A stretch of 64,000 nt of DNA from Muribaculaceae bacterium (GTDB lineage Bacteria > Bacteroidota > Bacteroidia > Bacteroidales > Muribaculaceae): positions 1-64,000 of the forward strand of contig JAMPAK010000003.1 in the NCBI GenBank assembly GCA_023667285.1, given 5' to 3'. Both the position numbers and the translations under genes were made by a program. Positions 43,632 through 53,150 of the stretch are shown here, one piece after another. The notes under the pieces are model-generated. The model saw only the letters and a list, made by a program, of their open reading frames with translations, did no database searches and was not told where the DNA came from. Numbering within the stretch: position 1 is the stretch's first letter; the number at the start of each line of letters is the position of its first letter.

Positions 43632-45488
43632 ATGAAACAGACAGCATTAGCAACTATCTTTCTGCTGCTCGGTCTCCTCTTCATGGCTCCCGATGCCAGC
43701 GCACAGCGCGAAGCGTTTCCAGGAGCGGAGGGATATGGCCGTATGACTACGGGTGGACGAGGCGGCACAGTCTACCACGTCACAACGCTTGAGGACAACG
43801 ATAGCCCGGGCTCTTTCCGTTACGCCTGCAACAGGAGCGGCAAACGCACAATTGTCTTTGACGTCTCCGGCACAATCCACCTCAAGAGCGAACTAAAGCT
43901 CAAGAACGGCAACGTCACCATTGCCGGCCAGACAGCCCCCGGTGGCGGCATATGTATCGCCAACTATCCGTTTGTCCTTTCTGCGCCTAATGTCATCATT
44001 CGTTTCGTCCGCTTCCGTCTAGGAAACGAAGCACTGAAGACCAATAACAAAGCCCATGAAGGAGACGGCCTTGGTGGCATGGACTCACAAAATATCATCA
44101 TTGACCACTGCTCAGTGTCGTGGAGCATCGATGAGTGTCTCTCCGTCTATGGCTCAACAGACATCACCGTCCAGTGGTGCATAGCAAGCCACTCTCTCCA
44201 GAACGCCGGACACTCAAAAGGCGCCCACGGCTATGGAGGCAACTGGGGTGGACGCAGAGCAAGTTATCACCACAACCTAGTGGCCAACCACAGTTCACGC
44301 ACCCCTCGCCTCGGCCCGCGTCCCGGCACACAGACCGAAGAGCAGATGGACTTCCGAAACAACGTCATCTACAACTACGGCTCCAACGGCTGCTATGGAG
44401 GTGAGGGCATGAACGTCAATATGGTCAACAACTACTACAAGCCAGGCAAAACCTCAAACAGCCGGAAAAGCCGAATCACCGGCCTTGGAATCCGCACACT
44501 CGACTACTGCTTCGACAAGGATAACACTGCAAAGAATATAAACAAAGAACTCGGCACCTCCTACACTGCCTCCAACCTCACAGTGCAGCGCATCAACGGT
44601 GCCACCGAGACAGGCTACAACGCACTCCTCATCGGCACAAAAATCTACCGCATGAACATGGAGAGCAACACCGTCGAAATCGATGGAAAGACCATCGCCC
44701 TTGCATGGAACAGCTGGTACCCAATGCTTCACAAATGGGGCACCCTCTATGTCGACGGCAACGTCAACCCCTCTGACGCCGCAGTGACCGCCGACAACTG
44801 GACCACAGGCATATACTCCCAGATCGACCCGTCGAAAAACGACAACATGTGGAACGACCAGATCAAGGCTGAAATGAAACTCACCACACCCCTTGAATAT
44901 GTCTATACCACCACCCATACCGCCGATGATGCCTTCGACAAGGTGCTGACCTATGCGGGAGCCTCTCTCATGCGCGATGAGTATGACGCAATTGTCACTG
45001 ATGACGCCCGTAAAGGCAACGCATCATTTACATCGACAGGCATCATCGACTCGCAGGACCAGGTTAAATATGCCGATGGCTCAACAGGCTGGCCCAATCT
45101 CGAGGAAGGCACTCCCCGCGTCGACACCGACAACGACGGCATGCCCGACGACTGGGAAGTCGCTAACGGTCTTGACCCCAACCTCGCCAACGGCTCTGTA
45201 GTTGCTTCAAACGGCTATACCAACCTTGAGAACTACCTCAACTCACTCGTGGCTCACATCATCACTGCACAGAACGAAGGTGGCAAGATGCTCACCGGAA
45301 CCCTTCTGTCATCCGATCCTGCTGTCGAACTCCCTGACCCCTACGACCCCGCAGGCATCGACGTCGTGGGAGCCGACATCGAGCGTCCCGCTGACAACCG
45401 TATCTTCAACCTCATGGGTGTAGAAGTGAAGCGTCCCCTCGCTCCCGGCATCTACATCCAGAACGGCAAGAAGTTCATCGTTAGATAA
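43632..45488 (+). CDS. Secreted pectate lyase-like protein, PL1 family
   Basis: The ATG at 43632 gives a 618-residue protein with a signal peptide ending at ASAQ. The N-terminal signature REAFPGAEGYGRMTTGGRGG and YHVTTLEDNDSPGSFRYAC are typical of PL1 parallel beta-helix lyases. NIIIDHCSVSWSIDECLSV and SHSLQNAGHSKGAHGYGG lie in the helix, and SRTPRLGPRPG corresponds to the catalytic Arg region. A calcium-binding repeat (DTDNDGMPDDWEVANGLDPN, near 495-514) follows. The C-terminus (IFNLMGVEVKRPLAPGIYIQ...) resembles a short sorting tail. Pectate or pectin cleavage fits the neighbouring genes. Confidence 0.88.
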   Translation: MKQTALATIFLLLGLLFMAPDASAQREAFPGAEGYGRMTTGGRGGTVYHVTTLEDNDSPGSFRYACNRSGKRTIVFDVSGTIHLKSELKLKNGNVTIAGQTAPGGGICIANYPFVLSAPNVIIRFVRFRLGNEALKTNNKAHEGDGLGGMDSQNIIIDHCSVSWSIDECLSVYGSTDITVQWCIASHSLQNAGHSKGAHGYGGNWGGRRASYHHNLVANHSSRTPRLGPRPGTQTEEQMDFRNNVIYNYGSNGCYGGEGMNVNMVNNYYKPGKTSNSRKSRITGLGIRTLDYCFDKDNTAKNINKELGTSYTASNLTVQRINGATETGYNALLIGTKIYRMNMESNTVEIDGKTIALAWNSWYPMLHKWGTLYVDGNVNPSDAAVTADNWTTGIYSQIDPSKNDNMWNDQIKAEMKLTTPLEYVYTTTHTADDAFDKVLTYAGASLMRDEYDAIVTDDARKGNASFTSTGIIDSQDQVKYADGSTGWPNLEEGTPRVDTDNDGMPDDWEVANGLDPNLANGSVVASNGYTNLENYLNSLVAHIITAQNEGGKMLTGTLLSSDPAVELPDPYDPAGIDVVGADIERPADNRIFNLMGVEVKRPLAPGIYIQNGKKFIVR

Positions 45489-45510
45489 GAGTTTCCTTCC
45501 ATAATATAGC

Positions 45511-45555
45511 GAAAGGATTTAAAAATCCGGTCAACCCGGGTTTTTAAATCCTTTC
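45511..45555 (+). terminator. Terminator after the pectate lyase gene
   Basis: A 20-bp stem (45511-45530 with 45536-45555) with a 5-nt loop and a T-rich stretch after it. Confidence 0.85.
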
Positions 45556-45557
45556 AC

Positions 45558-45614
45558 TTTTCATCTTTAAACCCTTGCTGACCCACAGATGTTGTTATTG
45601 TGTAACAAAACATT
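45558..45614 (+). promoter_or_regulatory. Leader element shared with 41054-41096
   Basis: TTTTCATCTTTAAACCC, then CCCACAGATGTT, then an imperfect inverted repeat TGTTGTT...AACAAAACA. See the copy at 41054-41096. Confidence 0.5.
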
Positions 45615-45675
45615 TACATCTATGGACTCACGCTTCTCTTCTCGACCCTATATTGTCAGCACACTCCCATCACCA

Positions 45676-46578
45676 ATGGCTTTACACTTCAAACCGCTGA
45701 CCACCACAGACATCCCCACCATCCTCCCCTATCTGCTGAGAACTGCGTCGCGCACATGCGACTTCACTATCGGCGGACTTTTGATGTGGACTGGCTATTT
45801 CGATTACTCATATGCCATTGTCGGCGACACTCTTTTCATAAAAGGTGTGACAGAGGACGACGTCACACGCCCCGCCTTCTCGCTCCCCGTAGGAGATATG
45901 GAACTCGAGGATGCCGTAGAGCTGCTGCGCGACTACTGCCGTCTCCACGACGCTATGCCACTCACCTTCTCCGCCGTCCCTGAGCAATTCACAGTATCCC
46001 TTAGTGACCTCGGTGCCACAGAGATAACACTGCTGACAGACTGGAGTGACTATCTCTATGACGCACAGGCTCTCTCCACACTCTCAGGCAAGAAACTCTC
46101 TAAAAAGCGCAATCACGTCAACCGCTTCATGGCCGACAACCCCGGGTTCAAATTTGAGCCAATCACAGACCAAAACATTGAGGCTGCAAGAAGATTCTAT
46201 CACGACACCCGGCTCCCGCTCTCCAAACCGGCCCTCGCCGACGTCGAACGCGAACAAGTGATAAACGTCCTCAACAACATCCAGGTCTACCCCTTCGAGG
46301 GAGCCATCCTTTCCACTCCGGCTCACGGCGTAGTGGCTTTCACGCTCGGTGAGACCATCGGAGACACCCTCTATGTCCACATCGAGAAGATGGATCACGA
46401 AATCCCGGGAGCAGGCGAGACAATCAACAAACTCTTTGCCGAGATGATGACCGCCCGCCATCCTGAGATAAGATTCATAAACCGCGAGGAGGACACCGGA
46501 GACCCCGGACTCAGATATGCCAAGGAGTCATATCATCCCCTCGAGATGCTGCGCAAGTTCAACGTGACTATGATTTGA
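45676..46578 (+). CDS. DUF2156 (LPG_synthase_C-like, GNAT-fold) protein
   Basis: From the ATG at 45676 the protein has 300 residues, MALHFKPLTTTDIPTILPYL onward. It fits the DUF2156 family, related to the C-terminal acyltransferase domain of lysyl-phosphatidylglycerol synthase: TCDFTIGGLLMW, then KLSKKRNHVNRFMADNPGF, VEREQVINVLNN and INREEDTGDPGLRYAKESYHP. The last of these is the most conserved family block. The acceptor is unknown. In-frame ATGs lie at 45589 and 45622; 45589 is inside a shared leader element. The gene converges with and overlaps the 46568 gene by 11 nt. Confidence 0.82.
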   Translation: MALHFKPLTTTDIPTILPYLLRTASRTCDFTIGGLLMWTGYFDYSYAIVGDTLFIKGVTEDDVTRPAFSLPVGDMELEDAVELLRDYCRLHDAMPLTFSAVPEQFTVSLSDLGATEITLLTDWSDYLYDAQALSTLSGKKLSKKRNHVNRFMADNPGFKFEPITDQNIEAARRFYHDTRLPLSKPALADVEREQVINVLNNIQVYPFEGAILSTPAHGVVAFTLGETIGDTLYVHIEKMDHEIPGAGETINKLFAEMMTARHPEIRFINREEDTGDPGLRYAKESYHPLEMLRKFNVTMI

Positions 46579-49500
46579 ACTCACGTTCACGCTGCTCACG
46601 AAACTGCTCAAGGTCTGCCGCCGGAATGGCCCACTTCGACTTCCCCTGGCGCTCATAAGCAACTCCATCCACCAGCGCAATCTCCGGCGACGGGTCTACG
46701 TCGACACGATAGATCCACTTGTCACCCACAAGTTCAAAGTCCGTAGAAATCTTGCTGTTGGCCACACGTCCCAGACGGTTGTGGACAGCATCGCGCACCA
46801 TACGGTCAAACTTGTCCTTAATGGTGGGAAGGTCATAGTTCTCGTGGCGGTTGTTCAGATATGTGAAGTCATTATGCAGTCCGGTGGCATATCCCGTATC
46901 CCCCACCCCGACATACAGGCGACCGCCTCGTGTGTTGAGGAAACTTGAGATGACACGCAGAATCTCAGTGATCTGCTCACGCTCGTTTGGGAACATCTGA
47001 TTTCCCGCAGGATAGATTATAGAGGTCTTCAGTTCCGTGAACTGATCCTCCTCAGCCACAAGCATCGACTCAGGCAGTTGTGCCTTCAGTTCCATCAACT
47101 GATAGATCTTGCGGTGAAGTGTGCGACGAACCTCATAGACATTCGAATGCTCCAGCATATTATAGCTCAACACGAGACGTGCCAGTTGCGACGTGGTCTC
47201 ATCGGGATGGTCGCGCGCTATCTCCCAGAGCCAGTCAGCCTTATAGGTCTTGTCGAGCTCATTTATGATGCGCAGATGTGTCAGACGGGTCTCAATGTCA
47301 GGATAAGAGGCCACAAAATCCTTGTTGTCATTGAGCAGTTTCGACAGACGCTCCTCATCAATCTTGCCGCTGTCGCCAAAGAGACGTATGGTCTCCACAA
47401 GCTCCATGCGGTTAGAAAAATAGGTGATGAGTTGTGTATCGCCCATCAGCCGAGCCATTATTCGGGCAACGGCAAGATAGTTGTAGGTCTGTATATGATC
47501 CTTGTGAAGCATCCCCTCGCGGTCTATCAGGTGGATAAGCTCACGCATCTGGTCCGGCTCAATGAAATTGTTGGCCGTGCGAGCGCCGTCGATATCCTCC
47601 TCATTATCCTCGACCTCCACATCCTCATCCGCCGACTCCTCAAGGACATTTCCGTCACAATAGTTCTCCAGAAGGCACTTGAACGCTACAGTCTGCTGGA
47701 ATGTCTCATCAGAGTGTTCCACATATCGCCCCTTGATTGCCGGATACGGGAATATGGCCTCTATGCGCGCTATCACGAAGTCACCCTGCTTGAGGTCTAC
47801 ATCCCGGCGGTCTATATAGAGCGAGAATCCACCTTCGCTGATGCATAGATAGCGGTCAGGGTCGACACGGCTCACCTGCACAAGCCACTCATCCTCAATG
47901 GTCAGAGCCTCCTTGAGATAGTTGTGGATAAGGTCGCGCATATTGAAGAGTATCTGCCCCGTGGCCACATCGCGCTCGGCCACCTCAGCCTCATAGATGC
48001 ACAGACATCCCGTCTCAGGATCGGTAAACGAGTCAGACGTCGGGATGATCGGGTAAGACACAATCTGCTTCGGCGTAATGATACCCTCTCCCATATAAGT
48101 CTCGTCCACAATACGCACCTTCAGGTCGTAGCGATGTCCCGGCACCGCTCCAAGGATGACGACCTTGACCCTGTCACCTATGTCAGGCGTGATCCCCTCC
48201 ATAGCCGGCCGCGTGTTCTGACGAGGTGAGAACAGCGACTCCTCAACCTCTCGCCACAGACGGTGAAACTGCATGATGTCCTGGCGCGACGCCTTGAGCT
48301 TCTCCTGTACACGATCATTGAGCAGCACACGGATGCGGCGGTCACCAAAGAGATTCGTCGGCACCCCGTGTTTCATGCTGCTCCCTCGCTCCACAGGGCT
48401 GAATGTGAACGATTCTCCGGACAGCGACATCAGCGCATTGTTCCCCTCAAAAAGCATAGTCTCCTGAGAGAGGGCAGCCGCCTTCGAGACCGCTATCTTT
48501 GAGCATAGCAGATTGATGTCGCTGAGATCATTCCATGTAAACTCCAGAGGGGCCGAGATATTGAAGAGAGTCGACAGTGCTTTCCTCGCCAGTTGGTCTG
48601 CATTTACCGTTGCGAGCAATGTCACATAGCGATAGAGTTTGGAGCGATACAGCGCCCTCTGTGAGTCAGTCTCCTCACCCGGCAGCAGCAGGCGCAGAGA
48701 CAGCGCCTTGACCATCTGTTGGATTGCTGTGCGCTCCGTCGGCCCCGTCAAAAGGTCGATATGGCGGCTCTCGCTGGCTATATACATGTCAAGCATCTCA
48801 ACAAAAGCCTTCGAGAAGAGATGCATGAAGCGCTGATTAGAGTGTGAGAGACGGATGATGTCAAAGATATCGTCTATATACTGCGACACAGACTTTTTTC
48901 TCAGCGAGAATATGGCCATTGCCACACGCATCCTCTCCTCCGGCTTATAAAGATAGCCCGAGAGTTTCAGTCGCTCCAGAGTCTCGTCGATATACCTCTG
49001 ATCCTGGCGGCTGATGATTTTCTCCACGGCTGAGACATAGTCTGAGGTATGGGTGATAATCTTGTTGAGACGGTCCTGATATTCCACCCTCTCGTGTGGA
49101 GTACAGTCGCGCAGATAGCTCGAGTTCTCAAGAAGGTTGGTGCAGATTGAGTTGAACGACCTCAGCAGCGGAGCCTTGCGGTCGGGACGCTTGCGGCCGT
49201 CTGGCCGTTGGCCATCCGTTGGCGTAGCGTTGAGCCACTCAGTCAGGTGGCGAGACACCGCGTCTGCCACTGTAATCACCCAGAGCGGATTTCCTGCCTC
49301 AAGCTGTTCGCGTGCCTCATCTAGTTCAGGAATCACACGGAAAAGCCGCTTGAGATATCTCTCCATCCCCTGCCCCGTGGTGTCCAAATCAAGAAACTGC
49401 TCGAGAGTATAGAGGGGGATACCACGCTCATTATCGTTGACCAGTTCCAGGTCCATGCGGACAAGGTTTATATCCTTCACCCGACATTTCACCACCTGGT

Positions 49501-49855
49501 TAATGTGAAGTTTATAATGGCGGCGGTTCGGATAGAGCCTGAACATAAGTCCGTTCCAGTCAGCCACCTCATAGTAGCCCGCCGAGTTAAGATCTGTCTT
49601 GACCCTGAATTCATAAGTGTTCCCTACGGTGTAGATCTGAGGAATAATGGCGGCGATATCCTGCATGAAAATAGGATTGCCTGTCTGGTCAAACCCCTTT
49701 ACAATACATTGCAATCGCTGTGGCCGGTTCTGTCGTTGAAACTCAAAGGCCTTGATGTCAATCTCATGCCCGCGGCTCGAAATTTGAAAATAAAGATTAC
49801 CTCCCGCTATCTTACTTCCCTTTACCGGAAATGTAATCTTGTCTCCTTGTTCCAT
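46568..49855 (-). CDS. Large multidomain protein with OB-like modules and C-terminal AlbA_2 (Schlafen-like) domain
   Basis: The start at 49855 (MEQGDKITFPVKG) gives 1095 residues. N-terminal part: two beta-rich OB/S1-like modules (about 1-140). Middle: a long helical region (about 150-500), further S1-like segments (GDRVKVVILGAVPGHRYDL; KQGDFVIARIEAIFPYP), an acidic linker (ESADEDVEVEDNEEDID) and more helices. C-terminal part (about 937-1095): an AlbA_2 domain, seen as ELKTSIIY, then FLNTRGGRLYVGVGDTGYATGL. AlbA_2 domains occur in Schlafen-like and putative nucleic-acid-binding regulators. No nuclease or ATPase motif was seen. It lies 60 bp after a small membrane protein gene on the same strand. 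Function unknown; nucleic acid binding is inferred. Confidence 0.75.
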   Translation of the reverse strand: MEQGDKITFPVKGSKIAGGNLYFQISSRGHEIDIKAFEFQRQNRPQRLQCIVKGFDQTGNPIFMQDIAAIIPQIYTVGNTYEFRVKTDLNSAGYYEVADWNGLMFRLYPNRRHYKLHINQVVKCRVKDINLVRMDLELVNDNERGIPLYTLEQFLDLDTTGQGMERYLKRLFRVIPELDEAREQLEAGNPLWVITVADAVSRHLTEWLNATPTDGQRPDGRKRPDRKAPLLRSFNSICTNLLENSSYLRDCTPHERVEYQDRLNKIITHTSDYVSAVEKIISRQDQRYIDETLERLKLSGYLYKPEERMRVAMAIFSLRKKSVSQYIDDIFDIIRLSHSNQRFMHLFSKAFVEMLDMYIASESRHIDLLTGPTERTAIQQMVKALSLRLLLPGEETDSQRALYRSKLYRYVTLLATVNADQLARKALSTLFNISAPLEFTWNDLSDINLLCSKIAVSKAAALSQETMLFEGNNALMSLSGESFTFSPVERGSSMKHGVPTNLFGDRRIRVLLNDRVQEKLKASRQDIMQFHRLWREVEESLFSPRQNTRPAMEGITPDIGDRVKVVILGAVPGHRYDLKVRIVDETYMGEGIITPKQIVSYPIIPTSDSFTDPETGCLCIYEAEVAERDVATGQILFNMRDLIHNYLKEALTIEDEWLVQVSRVDPDRYLCISEGGFSLYIDRRDVDLKQGDFVIARIEAIFPYPAIKGRYVEHSDETFQQTVAFKCLLENYCDGNVLEESADEDVEVEDNEEDIDGARTANNFIEPDQMRELIHLIDREGMLHKDHIQTYNYLAVARIMARLMGDTQLITYFSNRMELVETIRLFGDSGKIDEERLSKLLNDNKDFVASYPDIETRLTHLRIINELDKTYKADWLWEIARDHPDETTSQLARLVLSYNMLEHSNVYEVRRTLHRKIYQLMELKAQLPESMLVAEEDQFTELKTSIIYPAGNQMFPNEREQITEILRVISSFLNTRGGRLYVGVGDTGYATGLHNDFTYLNNRHENYDLPTIKDKFDRMVRDAVHNRLGRVANSKISTDFELVGDKWIYRVDVDPSPEIALVDGVAYERQGKSKWAIPAADLEQFREQREREFKS

Positions 49856-49915
49856 AAATGTTATAAATAGTTGGTTGATATAAGTCCGGCAGTCTCTCAC
49901 CGCCGGTGTTGTTTT

Positions 49916-50413
49916 CTATTGCAGATTTTTTCTCACCACATTCCCCGGCCGATTATTTAGCGTGAGCGATGCAAACAGTCCCGATTCACTCGGCGTAGTG
50001 TCTGTGATATACGAAATGAAATAATGTTCCCTTCCCATGAAGTCCAGAACGAATGAGGCAGTGTCCACAAGACTCCATGGCTCCCGCCCGGCTACCACGC
50101 GCTCTCTCACTGTGATGTCAAAACCCTTCACATCGACAGCGACACTCACGGCTCCGTCCTCACGGACACCGCGCAGTCCCCTCCGCCGAAGCACAACAGT
50201 CCCGTCATCCACACATACGAACTCGATGGATGCCTTCGCCTCATCATCATCCTCCATTGAAATAACTCCCGGAATCAGATACTGTCTCACCGGTCCTCCC
50301 GAGGGCTTGCGCCCGAGGATTGCCACTATGGCTGCGGCCACAACGACCGAAATGACATAGAACTCAACACTCTGGAATATGAATAAAGAGAGCATGTCTA
50401 CAAAATTACTCAA
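49916..50413 (-). CDS. Hypothetical single-helix membrane protein
   Basis: 165 residues, unrecognised. One hydrophobic helix near the N-terminus (about 8-34) is followed by a basic stretch (GRKPSGGP) and a soluble beta-rich domain (about 50-160) with ASIEFVCVDDGTVVLRRRGLRG and AVSVAVDVKGFDITVRERVV. It is upstream of and co-directional with the OB/AlbA_2 gene, 60 bp apart, so the two are probably co-transcribed. Confidence 0.7.
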   Translation of the reverse strand: MSNFVDMLSLFIFQSVEFYVISVVVAAAIVAILGRKPSGGPVRQYLIPGVISMEDDDEAKASIEFVCVDDGTVVLRRRGLRGVREDGAVSVAVDVKGFDITVRERVVAGREPWSLVDTASFVLDFMGREHYFISYITDTTPSESGLFASLTLNNRPGNVVRKNLQ

Positions 50414-50441
50414 TTTCTGTGGAAAATCTACATGTCATGCT

Positions 50442-50491
50442 CCTAAAAAAAAACAGTCGTTGAGGAAATTTCCTGTGAAATCTCCTCAACG
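50442..50491 (-). terminator. Rho-independent terminator of the MscS gene
   Basis: On the minus strand an approximately 14-bp stem with one mismatch (50458-50472 with 50477-50491), a 4-nt loop, then ACTG and nine Ts. It is the most canonical terminator of the window. Confidence 0.9.
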
Positions 50492-50518
50492 CACATCATA
50501 TCTCCATCAACTGCCATA

Positions 50519-51847
50519 TCAACCCTGAGTCGACTGTGTGGCCTGAGATGGTGGAGTTTGGGTTTTAAGACCTGGGATATTGACTGTGAGAGCATCCATG
50601 CCTGAGGTCTCGTTGTAGACACGTAGCCCGAAGTCGGCCGACGTGGTTATGATATGCTCAAACACGTCGCTTTGTATAGCCTCATAGGCTGTCCACGCGT
50701 TTATCGCCGTGAAACACCAAATCTGTAGAGGCACACCATACTCCGTCGGGGCCATGAGACGCACGAGTATCTGATTATCCTTTGAAATGCCCGGATTATC
50801 TATCAACCACTGGCACATATAGGCTCTGAAGAGACCCATGTTTGTGGTAATAGAACCGTTCACCGTGGCGAGTCCAGGGTCAGCGATAAGATGGCCTGCC
50901 GCCATAACCTTATCGACATACGGCTTCACGATAGGATATTTCTCCACAAGCCTGTCGAGGTCAGCCTTAGCGAGAGGAGTGATGCTGTAGGCATCAAAAA
51001 GTATCTCACGGGCTATCTGCCTGACACCGCTGTCCGACATACCCCTCCAGTTCTGGAACGAGCCGGAGACCAGCGTATATGGCGGGATTGTCACAATGGT
51101 ATTGTCCCAGTTCTGCACCTTGATTGTTGTGAGCGACGCATCGATCACAATACCGTTGGCCGGAGTGGAGGGGACAACAATCCAGTCTCCCACATGCAGC
51201 ATATCGTTCTGCGACAACTGAAGGCCTCCCACAAGCCCCAGAATACTGTCCTTGAACACAAGCATCAGCACAGCCGCAAATGCACCGAGGCCACCGAGTA
51301 GCACCGCAGGCGACTTATCCACAAGGATTGCCACACAGATAATCAACGTAATCACCCAAATGATGCCGATTATCGTATCAAGTATGCCGCGCAGAGGGAG
51401 ATTTCGTGTGTTGCGTTTCTCCTCAAACCTTGTCCAGGTGAACGTCACGACTGAGCAGAGAGCCACACATATCACAATGGTCGTATAAATGAACGTGGCT
51501 CTATATATGACCGTGTTGAGCGTCGACTGGCCGGTCAGCGCGAACGGCAGAAGAGCCAATACAAATAAGGGCGGGATGATATGGCTGCATCGCGACAGAA
51601 CGTGGCGTCTCACCAATTCTTCCCCCACACCAGGGTTCCTTACCATGATGACCTTGCGGATCGCCACCCTTATAAGATTGCTCAGAATCCAGCCGATGAG
51701 GATAGCTACAAGAATGATGACCGCCACATAGACTATCTCGACAAGGGTCTTGTTATGGTCAAGCCCTACAAAATCAAGAATCTTGTGGATATGTCCGAGT
51801 AGCCAACGGGCCACTGTGTGAGAGGGGATAATGTCTGTGAGAAGCAT
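50519..51847 (-). CDS. MscS-family mechanosensitive ion channel
   Basis: A 442-residue membrane protein with about five helices in the first 200 residues, then the MscS pore/beta domain: LGGLGAFAAVLMLVFKDSILGLVGGLQL (about 177-204, the pore-lining TM3), NDMLHVGDWIVVPS and GIVIDASLTTIKVQNWDNTIVTIPPYTL. The C-terminal part is alpha/beta as in MscS. It is expected to open on membrane tension in hypo-osmotic shock. It has its own terminator. Confidence 0.92.
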   Translation of the reverse strand: MLLTDIIPSHTVARWLLGHIHKILDFVGLDHNKTLVEIVYVAVIILVAILIGWILSNLIRVAIRKVIMVRNPGVGEELVRRHVLSRCSHIIPPLFVLALLPFALTGQSTLNTVIYRATFIYTTIVICVALCSVVTFTWTRFEEKRNTRNLPLRGILDTIIGIIWVITLIICVAILVDKSPAVLLGGLGAFAAVLMLVFKDSILGLVGGLQLSQNDMLHVGDWIVVPSTPANGIVIDASLTTIKVQNWDNTIVTIPPYTLVSGSFQNWRGMSDSGVRQIAREILFDAYSITPLAKADLDRLVEKYPIVKPYVDKVMAAGHLIADPGLATVNGSITTNMGLFRAYMCQWLIDNPGISKDNQILVRLMAPTEYGVPLQIWCFTAINAWTAYEAIQSDVFEHIITTSADFGLRVYNETSGMDALTVNIPGLKTQTPPSQATQSTQG

Positions 51848-51907
51848 AAGCGAGTGTTGATTTACGTGATTTCATCAATATAACACCCGCCGTGCCCCTA
51901 AAGTTCG

Positions 51908-53119
51908 TTAGATATTGTGGAGTGAATGGCCCATGCGCTCCTGCTTCGTGAGCATATAGCGGCGGTTGAAGCGGTTAGGAGCTATCTCTATGGGGACATT
52001 CTCCACCACCTCAAGGCCAAACCCTTCAAGCCCCTTGCGCTTCACGGGATTATTAGTCATCAGGCGCATTTTGTTCACACCTATAAGATGCAAAATCTGG
52101 GCACCTACTCCATAGTCGCGCTCATCGGCTTTGTGCCCCAGGTGAAGATTGGCGTCTACTGTGTCAAGCCCCTCCTCCTGCAGTTTATATGCCTTGATTT
52201 TGTCCATGAGTCCGATGCCGCGCCCCTCCTGATTGAGATACAGCACCACACCTTTACCCTCTTTCTCTATCATCTGCATAGCCTTGTGCAACTGCTCGCC
52301 ACAGTCGCAACGCATGGAACCGAAGATGTCACCGGTCGCACACGATGAGTGTACCCTCACAAGCACCGGCTCATCAGCCTTTATCTCACCCTTGATGAGG
52401 GCAATATGCTCGAGGCCGTTGCTTTTCTGACGGAACGGAATCAGACGGAAATGCCCATAGGCTGTGGGCATATCTACCTCGACACCCTCCTCCACGAGGC
52501 TTTCTGTCGACAGTCTGTAGGCTATCAGGTCACGGATGCTGATGAGCTTCAGCCCCCACTCATCGGCCTTTTTCCTCAGTTGTGGCAGTCGTGCCATGGT
52601 GCCGTCAGCATTGAGAATCTCTATCAGCGCTCCCGCCGGATTGAGTCCGGCAAGACGTGCCAGGTCTATGGCTGCCTCCGTGTGGCCTGCCCTTTTAAGC
52701 ACCCCTGCATCCTGGGCATAGAGAGGATGAACATGGCCGGGACGGCCGAAGTCAGAGGGAGAAATAGCCGGGTCTGCGAGCGCACGGATGGTGGCCGCGC
52801 GGTCGTGGGCAGAGACACCGGTTGTACATCCTGGCAGAAGGTCGACAGTTATTGTGAACGGTGTCCCTAGCATGGAGGTGTTCTCATCCACCTGGTGAGG
52901 AAGACCGAGTTGCTCACAGCGGCTGATGGTCAGCGGTGCACACAGTTCGCCGCGGGCATTGGTTATCATGAAATTGACATGAGCCGGAGTGACCTTCTCT
53001 GCTGCTATGATGAGGTCTCCCTCGTTCTCGCGGTCTTCATCATCGACTACAATCACGAATTTTCCATTGCGGAAGTCTTCGATGGCCTCTACGATAGAGT
53101 CAAGTCTTATATTTTCCAT
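51908..53119 (-). CDS. ribBA: Bifunctional 3,4-dihydroxy-2-butanone-4-phosphate synthase / GTP cyclohydrolase II
   Basis: Both first steps of riboflavin synthesis in one 403-residue protein. N-terminal RibB domain (about 1-205): [18 protein letters not shown] (24-41), [11 protein letters not shown] and [14 protein letters not shown]-terminal RibA domain (about 210-400): the zinc site [19 protein letters not shown], then [17 protein letters not shown]. It lies 31 bp after the LptF-type gene on the same strand; no riboswitch is visible. Confidence 0.96.
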   Translation of the reverse strand: MENIRLDSIVEAIEDFRNGKFVIVVDDEDRENEGDLIIAAEKVTPAHVNFMITNARGELCAPLTISRCEQLGLPHQVDENTSMLGTPFTITVDLLPGCTTGVSAHDRAATIRALADPAISPSDFGRPGHVHPLYAQDAGVLKRAGHTEAAIDLARLAGLNPAGALIEILNADGTMARLPQLRKKADEWGLKLISIRDLIAYRLSTESLVEEGVEVDMPTAYGHFRLIPFRQKSNGLEHIALIKGEIKADEPVLVRVHSSCATGDIFGSMRCDCGEQLHKAMQMIEKEGKGVVLYLNQEGRGIGLMDKIKAYKLQEEGLDTVDANLHLGHKADERDYGVGAQILHLIGVNKMRLMTNNPVKRKGLEGFGLEVVENVPIEIAPNRFNRRYMLTKQERMGHSLHNI

Positions 53120-53150
53120 ATCTGAATGTCAAGTAATTTTTAATCGTCAC

